This document shows positions 1 through 6,145 of a DNA stretch of 64,000 nucleotides, one piece after another. The translations under genes and the position numbers were made by a program. Each line of letters begins with the position of its first letter. The stretch's first letter is position 1. Below the pieces are notes generated by a model, which saw nothing but the letters and a program-made list of their open reading frames with translations, searched no databases and had not been told where the DNA came from. Source of the stretch: DASRIA01 sp963724065 (GTDB taxonomy: Bacteria > Actinomycetota > Thermoleophilia > Solirubrobacterales > JBBDJG01); the NCBI GenBank assembly GCA_963724065.1, contig CAVRTB010000005.1, positions 124,001 through 188,000 on the forward strand, written 5' to 3'.

Positions 1-1
1 C

Positions 2-322
2 GCGCACTTCTGGGAGCTGCTCGTCGACGGCGAGATCGCGAACAACGCCGGCAACTGGCAGTGGGTCGCCGGCACCGGCAACGACACCCGCCCGAACCGC
101 GTGCTGAACCCGACCCGCCAGGCGCTGCGGTTCGACCCGCGCGGCGACTACGTGCGCCGCTACCTGCCGGAGCTGGCCGGTATCGAGGGACCCGCCGTGC
201 ACGAGCCGTGGAAGCTGCCGGGCGAGCGCCGCGCGGCGCTCGACTACCCGCCACCGATCGTGGACCACGCCCACGCGGCCGCGCGCTTCCGTACGCGCAA
301 CAAGCAGGCCGCGCTTTTCTAA
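2..322 (+). CDS. Deoxyribodipyrimidine photolyase, C-terminal part (5' truncated by window edge)
   Basis: The reading frame is open from base 2 to a TAA at 320-322 and gives the last 106 residues of a cryptochrome/photolyase-family flavoprotein. The segment NNAGNWQWVAGTGNDTRPNR followed by RQALRFDPRGDYVRRYLPEL is the conserved FAD-binding and DNA-lesion-contacting helical region of class I photolyases, which use light energy carried by reduced FAD to split cyclobutane pyrimidine dimers. The C-terminus (DHAHAAARFRTRNKQAALF) is complete. The antenna-binding N-terminal domain and the start lie outside the window, so CPD photolyase cannot be separated from a related cryptochrome. It converges on the next gene and shares 4 bases with it. 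Confidence 0.93.
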   Translation, partial: AHFWELLVDGEIANNAGNWQWVAGTGNDTRPNRVLNPTRQALRFDPRGDYVRRYLPELAGIEGPAVHEPWKLPGERRAALDYPPPIVDHAHAAARFRTRNKQAALF

Positions 323-879
323 GCGGTCGTGCTCTTTTCGGGCGGCGGCTCGTCGCCGAACGCGACCATCGCGATCAGGGGCGTCACGATCGAGCCCAGG
401 ACGATCCCGAAGATCGCCTTGTAGAGCACGAACTCTCCGATCGAGATGTCGCCGTAGTCGAGCACGAGCAGGACCGCTGCGACGATCGGCCCGAAGACCG
501 CGAGGCACAGCAGCCCGATCCGTGTGGCCCGCCGCAGCCGCGTCGCCGGAAGGCGCGCCGCGAACGATCCCGGCCGGTGTGGCAGGCGCGTCAGGTGGCC
601 TGTGCGGATCTCCTTCCAGACGACCGTCGTGATCGCCAGGGTGGTGAGGAAGGCCAGCACGAAGCACGTCGCGACCGAGTCGACGACGACGCTCGGGCCG
701 CCCACGAGTGGCACCGCCGTGAGGGGCACCTCGTCCTCACCGAGCGTGAACATCCAGGCGAAGAGCGCGTTCAGCACGGCGTTCGCGACGGCCGCGACGA
801 TGATTGCGTCCCGTACGAGGAACCGCCGGTGGGCAGGCATCAGCTTCCCTTGCGGGGCGGTTGCTCCCTCGGCCGTCAT
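319..879 (-). CDS. Four-helix integral membrane protein of unknown function
   Basis: A 186-residue protein with about four hydrophobic helices: roughly 25-47 (IIVAAVANAVLNALFAWMF), 65-85 (VVDSVATCFVLAFLTTLAI), 120-140 (IGLLCLAVFGPIVAAVLLVL) and 148-172. A basic loop (RTGHLTRLPHRPGSFAARL) lies between helices 2 and 3. I do not recognise a named family or any catalytic motif. The ATG at 879 is supported by a -10-like TAGGGT six bases upstream, which suggests a leaderless message. The gene lies between the photolyase gene (convergent) and thiI (same strand, 9 bases upstream), so it may be co-transcribed with thiI as well as having its own promoter. Confidence 0.75.
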   Translation of the reverse strand: MTAEGATAPQGKLMPAHRRFLVRDAIIVAAVANAVLNALFAWMFTLGEDEVPLTAVPLVGGPSVVVDSVATCFVLAFLTTLAITTVVWKEIRTGHLTRLPHRPGSFAARLPATRLRRATRIGLLCLAVFGPIVAAVLLVLDYGDISIGEFVLYKAIFGIVLGSIVTPLIAMVAFGDEPPPEKSTTA

Positions 880-885
880 GGCCCT

Positions 886-891
886 ACCCTA
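886..891 (-). promoter_or_regulatory. Candidate -10 box of a leaderless promoter
   Basis: On the minus strand TAGGGT ends six bases before the ATG at 879, the spacing seen at several other starts in this window. It overlaps the stop codon of thiI. No clear -35 is visible. Confidence 0.4.
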
Positions 892-2139
892 AGCCGCGCG
901 CGACTCCCGGTGCAAGCGGTCGAGGTAGACGCCGGGCTCGATCTTGCGCGCGGACCCGGCCGCCGCCTCGGCGAGCTCGTGGAGGTCGAGCTGGGACTCT
1001 GCTTCGAGGATCGCCGCGCGCGGCACCGCGGCGCGCTGCTTGGCGCCCGCGAACAGGGGGCACGCGTCATCGGCAGCGAGCTCCGAGAGGGCAAGAATCC
1101 CGAGCGACGCCGCCTTCGCCATCACCTCGCGCTTGTCCCACGCGAGCAGCGGGCGCAGGACGGGCAGCGCGGACGCCTCCTCGACCGACGTCATGTTCGG
1201 CAGGGTTTGCGAGGACACCTGACCGAGGGAGTCCCCCGTCACGAGCGCCGCCGCCCCGACCTGCTGCGCGAGCGCGCACGCGACCCGCGCCATCTGGCGG
1301 CGGTAGAGCACGATGCGATGCGACTCGTCGGAGACAGCCGACAGCATGCGCTGCTGGTTGCCGAACGGCACGACCCACAGCGCGCCCGGTCGCACGGCCT
1401 GGAAGCCGTTCAGCACGCGTGCCTGCGCCTGCGCCTTGGTGGTCGCGAGCGGGTCGAGATACGGCTCGCCGCTGAAGTGCAGGAAATCGACGGCCAGCCC
1501 ACGCTTCATCGCGAGCAGCGCCGCGATCGGGGAGTCGATGCCCCCGGAGAGCAGGGTGAGGGCCCGGCCGCCCGTGCCGACGGGCAGTCCACCGGCTCCT
1601 TCGATCTCCCGCACGTGGACGTACGCGGCGTCGCGATCGAGCTCCGCGCGCAGCTCGAGCCCCGGTCTGCTGAGGTCCACCGGGAGATCGGTCCGCGCCT
1701 GGAGCGCCGTCCCGATGTCACGCTCGAGCTGCTGGGAGGTCAGGGGAAAGGACTTGTCACGGCGCCGCACGCGGACCGCGAACGTCTCCGGGCGCGCCCG
1801 CGCGAACGCGATCATCGCGACGTCCGCGATGCGCTCGACGTCGCGCTCGCAGCGCAGGCAGACCGACGCGGTCGCGAAGCCGAATACGCGGTCCAGACGG
1901 GACGCGACCTCGTCGGCGAGCAGCTCGTCGGGCACCGCGATCACGAGCACCGCCCCGCCGTTCTCGACGCGCGCCTCGACGCCCACGAGCGCAGCCTTCA
2001 GGTTGCGCCGCAGGGCATCCAGGAACTGCCGCCGGTTGCGGCCCTTGAGCGACGCCTCCCCGACCTTTGCGAGCACACAGACGGGGGCGTCGATCGTCGC
2101 GACAGCCGCTCTTGCGGGGCTTTGCAGGGGTTCCGCCAC
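889..2139 (-). CDS. thiI: tRNA uracil 4-sulfurtransferase ThiI (no rhodanese domain)
   Basis: A 416-residue ThiI. The order is an N-terminal ferredoxin-like and THUMP region (VGEASLKGRNRRQFLDALRRNL, then about residues 70-180) followed by a PP-loop ATP pyrophosphatase domain with LSGGIDSPIAALLAMKRG. It adenylates tRNA U8 and adds sulfur to make 4-thiouridine; some ThiI proteins also feed sulfur to thiamine thiazole synthesis. The C-terminal rhodanese domain of the E. coli enzyme is absent, as in many Gram-positive ThiI. I chose the GTG at 2139 because GAAAGGG lies just upstream on the minus strand and the conserved region begins about 20 residues later. The frame stays open further upstream, but that translation has Arg/Pro-rich shadow composition and runs under the divergent gene. 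Confidence 0.9.
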   Translation of the reverse strand: MAEPLQSPARAAVATIDAPVCVLAKVGEASLKGRNRRQFLDALRRNLKAALVGVEARVENGGAVLVIAVPDELLADEVASRLDRVFGFATASVCLRCERDVERIADVAMIAFARARPETFAVRVRRRDKSFPLTSQQLERDIGTALQARTDLPVDLSRPGLELRAELDRDAAYVHVREIEGAGGLPVGTGGRALTLLSGGIDSPIAALLAMKRGLAVDFLHFSGEPYLDPLATTKAQAQARVLNGFQAVRPGALWVVPFGNQQRMLSAVSDESHRIVLYRRQMARVACALAQQVGAAALVTGDSLGQVSSQTLPNMTSVEEASALPVLRPLLAWDKREVMAKAASLGILALSELAADDACPLFAGAKQRAAVPRAAILEAESQLDLHELAEAAAGSARKIEPGVYLDRLHRESRAA

Positions 2140-2243
2140 GCCGCCCTTTCTAGCACCGCTGTCAGAGCGCTGCCGTCCGCATCGACTCCTAAGGTGATGA
2201 ACGTCTTCGATGTAGTCCAGTTCCCGGGGGTCCTCTGAACGAT

Positions 2244-3299
2244 TTGCCGGACAACCGCCTGTTCGAGGCGGGCGATCTGCCCGCCTCCAAATCACTGTTC
2301 GTGCGGGACCTGCGCGAGGCGCAGGACGTCGACACGGTGCTGCTCGTGAAGGAGCGCACGCTCGCACGCAAGCGCAACGGCGAGGACTACCTGCGGCTGC
2401 GCCTGTGCGACCGCACCGGCACGCTCGACGGCGTCGCCTGGGAGGGCGCGCGGGAGCTCCACGACGTGACCGAGCCCGGCGCCGCGCTGCGGATCGAGGG
2501 TCGTTTCGAGGTTTCCGAGCGCTACGGCGCACAGCTCGTCGTGAGGGCCGCGTGCCCCGCGGAGCAGGGCCGCTACAGGCTCGCCGACCTGATGGATGCG
2601 CCGCCTGCGAGCGTGGACCAGATGGAGGCCGACATGCGGCGACTGATCGGCACCGTCCGCAATCCGCACCTGAGCCGGCTGCTGGACGCCCTCTTCGGCG
2701 AGCACGCCGACGTGTGGGCGCGGTTTCGCAAGGCGCCGGCGGCGAAGTTCTACCACCAGGCATATCTGCACGGCCTGCTCGAGCACTCGCTGTCCGTGGG
2801 CCAGGCCGTGAGCGCGGTCTCGGGCTCGTTCCCCGGCGTCGACCGCGACGTCGCGGTGACCGGCGCGCTGATCCACGACATCGGCAAGATCGAGGCGTAC
2901 AGCGATGATCCCTTCGCGATCGACCTTACCGACGACGGCAAGCTGCTCGGGGAGATCCCGCTCGGCTACTACATCGTGCGCTGCCAGATCGAGCGCATCG
3001 CCGGGTTCCCCGTCGAGCTCGCGCGCGCAATCCTGCACATCGTGCTCTCGCACCACGGCCTGCTCGAGAACGGCAGCCCCGTGGTGCCGCGCACGCGCGA
3101 GGCCACGGTCGTGCACGCGATCGACAACCTCGGCGGCAAGCTCGGCTCGTTCGACCGGCTCGAAAAGGGCCTTCAGGATGGCGAGACGTGGTCGCGGTTC
3201 GACCGCGCGCTCTCGGGCTCCGCGTGGTTCGCGCGCCCCGGCCAGGCGGACCCGGATGCGGCGCTGGAACCGGCGCTCCCGGCAGCTGCGGGCGAGTAG
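2244..3299 (+). CDS. OB-fold / HD-domain protein, YhaM-like 3'-5' exoribonuclease
   Basis: A 351-residue protein with an N-terminal OB-fold (about 20-105, LLVKERTLARKRNGEDYLRLRLCDRTG) and a metal-binding HD domain (about 165-300) with HGLLEHSLSV, ALIHDIGKIEAY and LSHHGLLENGSP. This is the architecture of B. subtilis YhaM/CbfI, a Mn-dependent 3'-5' exonuclease acting on RNA and single-stranded DNA. The HDIGK and HH motifs that hold the two metals are intact. The TTG at 2244 is the first usual start after an in-frame stop at 2214; GGGGGT at 2226-2231 is a weak ribosome site, and a CTG at 2235 is the alternative. It is divergent from thiI. Confidence 0.85.
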   Translation: MPDNRLFEAGDLPASKSLFVRDLREAQDVDTVLLVKERTLARKRNGEDYLRLRLCDRTGTLDGVAWEGARELHDVTEPGAALRIEGRFEVSERYGAQLVVRAACPAEQGRYRLADLMDAPPASVDQMEADMRRLIGTVRNPHLSRLLDALFGEHADVWARFRKAPAAKFYHQAYLHGLLEHSLSVGQAVSAVSGSFPGVDRDVAVTGALIHDIGKIEAYSDDPFAIDLTDDGKLLGEIPLGYYIVRCQIERIAGFPVELARAILHIVLSHHGLLENGSPVVPRTREATVVHAIDNLGGKLGSFDRLEKGLQDGETWSRFDRALSGSAWFARPGQADPDAALEPALPAAAGE

Positions 3300-3324
3300 C
3301 AGCCCGCACGGCCCCCTTCGGCAC

Positions 3325-3352
3325 TAAAGCGTCCTTGGCAACCCGCCGATGG
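3325..3352 (+). promoter_or_regulatory. Sigma-28/WhiG-type promoter candidate (site A)
   Basis: TAAA at 3325-3328, a 16-base spacer, then GCCGATGG at 3345-3352. The FliA/WhiG consensus is TAAA-N15/16-GCCGATAA. The site lies 28 bases before the ATG of the GAF/HD-GYP gene. A 7-bp hairpin (AGGAGAG/CTCTCCT, loop GTTCG, 3357-3375) covers the ribosome-site-like AGGAG and would sit at the very start of the mRNA. Three related sites precede the other c-di-GMP transcription units in this window. Confidence 0.6.
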
Positions 3353-3380
3353 AGGCAGGAGAGGTTCGCTCTCCTCCGGC

Positions 3381-4697
3381 ATGTCGAACGCGCGAGATCA
3401 CAAGCTGGGCATCTTCCTGGTCGCACTGCTGGCCGCGGCTTCGGTGCGGCTGGACGACATCTGGTACCGCCGCCCGCTCGACGCGCAGCTGTGGCCCGAC
3501 TGGCTGATCGGCGCGATCCTGGCGTTCACCGCGAGCGTGGTCCTGATCGGGACCAGGCGCCTGCTCGAGTCGCGCGCCGAGATCGCGGAGCTCGCGCGGC
3601 GCACCAGCGGCCTCGCCGATGCGGCATGGATCGTGAGCCGCGGAGGTGAGACCTCCGCGCTGCTCGGGCGCGTCGCCGAGCAGGCGTGCAGCATCCTGCA
3701 CGTCGAGCGCGCGACGGTGTGCGTGCGCGACCGCGCCGACCCGCGGCTTTCGATCGTCGTCGCCGCCCACGGCGTGCGCGACGAGGTGATCGGCAAGCGC
3801 CTCGGGATCGACGAGGGCATCGTCGGCCAGGTGTTCCTTACCGGCGAGCCCGTGATCGTCGCCGACTCACATGACTTCCCCGAGAACTCCGAGCCCGGCC
3901 ACGCCGAGACGCGGGCGGGCGGCTCCGCACCGATCAAGTTCGGCGGAGAGGTGCGCGGCGCGATCTCGGTCGGGACGACCGACCCACTGCGCGCATTCGG
4001 GCGCGACGAGCTCGACTCGCTGAGGCGGCTCGCGGACCTCGGCTCCGTCGCGCTCGAGCAGGCCGAGATGCGCAAGCACCTCGAGCTCGCGGTGGGATCG
4101 GGAGTCGAGGCGCTCACCGAGGCGATCGACATGCGCGACCACTACACGTGGCAGCACTCCCAGAACGTGATGGAGCTCGCCGGCAAGATGGCCAAGCGCT
4201 TCGAGCTCGACAAGGCCGCGCTCGCCGAGCTCGCGTTCGCGGCGCGGCTGCACGACGTCGGCAAGGTCGGCGTGCCCGATGCGGTCCTGCTGAAGGCCGG
4301 CCCCCTGAACGACGACGAGTGGGAGATCATGAAGCAGTACCCCCTGCGCGGGGCCGAGATGCTGGAGCGCGTGCCCGGCCTCGGCACCGTCGCGCAGCTC
4401 GTGCTCTCGGAGCACGAGCATTGGGACGGCTCCGGCTACCCGCAGGGACTGAAGGGCGAGGAGATCCCGCTGGCGAGCCGCATCATCCTCGTCTGCGACG
4501 CCTACGACGCGATGACCTCCGACCGTCCGTGGCGCGGCGCGCTGAAGCCGTGGGCCGCGGTGCGGGAGTTGCGCGCGGGCGCGGGGCGCGAGTTCGACCC
4601 GCAGTGCGTGGTGCAGCTGATCGGCGTGCTGCGCGAGTCGCGCGCGTCGACGGCGTTCGCGACGCTGCTCGCCGGGCGCTTGCAGAAGAGCGCTTAG
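3381..4697 (+). CDS. Membrane-anchored GAF / HD-GYP cyclic-di-GMP phosphodiesterase
   Basis: A 438-residue protein. Two N-terminal hydrophobic helices (about 8-22 and 42-58) are followed by a coiled linker, a GAF sensor domain (about 75-230) and an HD-GYP domain (about 245-430). The HD pair is H291-D292 in LHDVGKVGVPD, and HEHWDGSGYPQGLKGEEIP carries GYP at 352-354. HD-GYP proteins hydrolyse c-di-GMP to pGpG or GMP using a two- or three-iron centre. All signature residues are present, so activity is likely. The GAF ligand is unknown. The ATG at 3381 sits 28 bases past a sigma-28-like promoter. Confidence 0.9.
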   Translation: MSNARDHKLGIFLVALLAAASVRLDDIWYRRPLDAQLWPDWLIGAILAFTASVVLIGTRRLLESRAEIAELARRTSGLADAAWIVSRGGETSALLGRVAEQACSILHVERATVCVRDRADPRLSIVVAAHGVRDEVIGKRLGIDEGIVGQVFLTGEPVIVADSHDFPENSEPGHAETRAGGSAPIKFGGEVRGAISVGTTDPLRAFGRDELDSLRRLADLGSVALEQAEMRKHLELAVGSGVEALTEAIDMRDHYTWQHSQNVMELAGKMAKRFELDKAALAELAFAARLHDVGKVGVPDAVLLKAGPLNDDEWEIMKQYPLRGAEMLERVPGLGTVAQLVLSEHEHWDGSGYPQGLKGEEIPLASRIILVCDAYDAMTSDRPWRGALKPWAAVRELRAGAGREFDPQCVVQLIGVLRESRASTAFATLLAGRLQKSA

Positions 4698-4706
4698 CTC
4701 TCGCGG

Positions 4707-5032
4707 CTAACCGAGCGCTCGCGCGATGAACAGCGTGCGCCCGGGCGGCTTGGCTCGAGCGTGAATCCGCACCCCGTGTAGAGCCCCAGCGCGGCGGCGT
4801 TGTCCTCGTTGACGTCCAGCTCGATGCGCCGGCAGCCGCGCTCGAGCGCCCTCGCGACAGCAGCTTCGACCAGGGCGCGGCCGAGGCCGGCGCGCCGCGC
4901 GGACTCCCGCACGAAGAGGTCCTCGAGCCAGCAGTCCGCCGACTTCCACACGCTCCAGCGAAAGCGGAGCTGGCAGATTCCGATGTGCGGATCGAGGCTG
5001 ACTGAAGCATTTGACCCACCATTGGGTATCAA
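4707..5032 (-). pseudogene. Decayed GNAT acetyltransferase (N-terminus missing, C-terminal frameshift)
   Basis: Translation from a TTG at 5032 gives the second half of a GNAT fold: IGICQLRFRWSVWKSADCW, LEDLFVRESARRAGLGRAL with the acetyl-CoA loop, and IELDVNEDNAAALGLYTGCG. The first half of the fold (about 50-60 residues in a usual 150-160-residue protein) is absent and replaced by 14 unrelated residues. Near 4750 the frame slips: one frame ends in an atypical tail (PSRPGARCSSRERS), while the neighbouring frame ends as a normal GNAT would (KPPGRTLFIARALG, stop at 4707). Loss of both ends points to a pseudogene. It is jammed against the end of the REC/HD-GYP gene, consistent with a deletion. 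Confidence 0.75.
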
Positions 5033-5053
5033 ATCCTTCAGCGAGCGCGGCGC

Positions 5054-6145
5054 TCAGGCGGCGACCGGCTCCGACCACGACGCCGAGCGGTCCGGCGCTA
5101 CGTGGCTGAGCAGGTCGACGTGATTCAGCGATTCGAACGCCTCCACCACGCCCGGATCGAACTGCCGGCCGCTCAGGGCCCGGATTTCGACGAGCGCTTC
5201 GTCGATTGACACGGCCCCCTTGTACGGGCGGTCATGCGTAAGCGCATCGAAGACGTCTGCGATCGCGGCGATTCGCCCTGCGAGCGGTATCTCCTGTCCC
5301 CGCAGGCCCGCGAGGTAGCCGGTCCCGTCCCACCATTCGTGATGTGTCTGGGCGATTTGCTCGGCGACCCGCAGTAGCGGTGAGCGGCTGTTCGCGAGCA
5401 TTTGGGCCCCGGCCCACACATGGGTCTGCATCAACTCCAGCTCGGACTGCGTCAGGCGGGCCGGCTTCAGCAGCACGTGATCCGGCACCGCGATCTTGCC
5501 CACGTCGTGCAGAGTGGCCGCATACCGGATCAGGCCGACCTCCTCGGCATCGAGACCGAGGACACGGGCCACGAGCCCGGAGATACGCCCCACTCGCTGC
5601 GCGTGCTGGCCGGTGTCATCGTCGCGATATTCCGACGCAAGAGCCAGCCGCTGAAGCATCTCGAGCCGGGCGTCGCCGAGGTCCTCGTGCTGCTCGTAGA
5701 CCTGCTGCTCGAGCGCCAGGGCCTGCCGTCGCAGCTCCAGATGCAGGAAACGCGTCTCCAGCAGGTTCTCGATCCGCAGCAGGACCTCGATCGCATCGAG
5801 CGGCTTCACCAGAAAGTCCTTGGCGCCACCTGAAAGCGCCTTCTTTTTCGCGTCGCGAGTGGTGTCGGCGGTGAGGACGATCACCGGTAGCCACCGCGCC
5901 CTCAGCCAGGGGGCCAGCAGGCGCATGACCTCGAAGCCGTCGGGGGACGGCATGTGCAGGTCGAGCAGGATCAGATCGGGCGGGCTCTGGGTGCACAACG
6001 CGACGACCTCAGAGGACTCCGTCGTGGTGATGAGGTTGTGGTAGCCGGTTCGCCCGAGGAGGCGCTCGAGCAGCAGCACGTTCGCGGGCTCGTCGTCGAC
6101 GATCAGGATGCGGGCGCGTTTGAGCGTTGCCTCCTCGACGCTCAC
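5054..6145 (-). CDS. RpfG-type response regulator: REC receiver plus HD-GYP
   Basis: A 363-residue protein. The receiver domain (about 10-130) has the acidic pair D17-D18, phospho-acceptor D62 (LILLDLHMP), T92 and K114 (FLVKPLD). A helical linker leads to an HD-GYP domain (about 165-345) with H213-D214 in LHDVGKIAVPD and HHEWWDGTGYLAGLRGQEIP. The proline of GYP is replaced by leucine (GYL), while the metal ligands look intact. Phosphorylation by a partner kinase is expected to control c-di-GMP hydrolysis. It overlaps the upstream hybrid kinase by four bases (ATGA), so the two form one coupled unit and the kinase is the obvious partner. Confidence 0.9.
   Translation of the reverse strand: MSVEEATLKRARILIVDDEPANVLLLERLLGRTGYHNLITTTESSEVVALCTQSPPDLILLDLHMPSPDGFEVMRLLAPWLRARWLPVIVLTADTTRDAKKKALSGGAKDFLVKPLDAIEVLLRIENLLETRFLHLELRRQALALEQQVYEQHEDLGDARLEMLQRLALASEYRDDDTGQHAQRVGRISGLVARVLGLDAEEVGLIRYAATLHDVGKIAVPDHVLLKPARLTQSELELMQTHVWAGAQMLANSRSPLLRVAEQIAQTHHEWWDGTGYLAGLRGQEIPLAGRIAAIADVFDALTHDRPYKGAVSIDEALVEIRALSGRQFDPGVVEAFESLNHVDLLSHVAPDRSASWSEPVAA

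Noticed and set aside
2140..2763. N-terminal extension of thiI to an upstream ATG
   Set aside because: The added 200 residues are Arg/Pro/Ala shadow sequence under the divergent OB/HD gene; a GTG with a ribosome site fits the family length.
3316..3380. Possible c-di-GMP-I (GEMM) riboswitch before the GAF/HD-GYP gene
   Set aside because: The stretch has CACTAAAG and GGCAACCC pieces but lacks the conserved GEMM core and tetraloop/receptor, and the leader after a plausible promoter is only about 20 bases. A sigma-28-like promoter explains it better.
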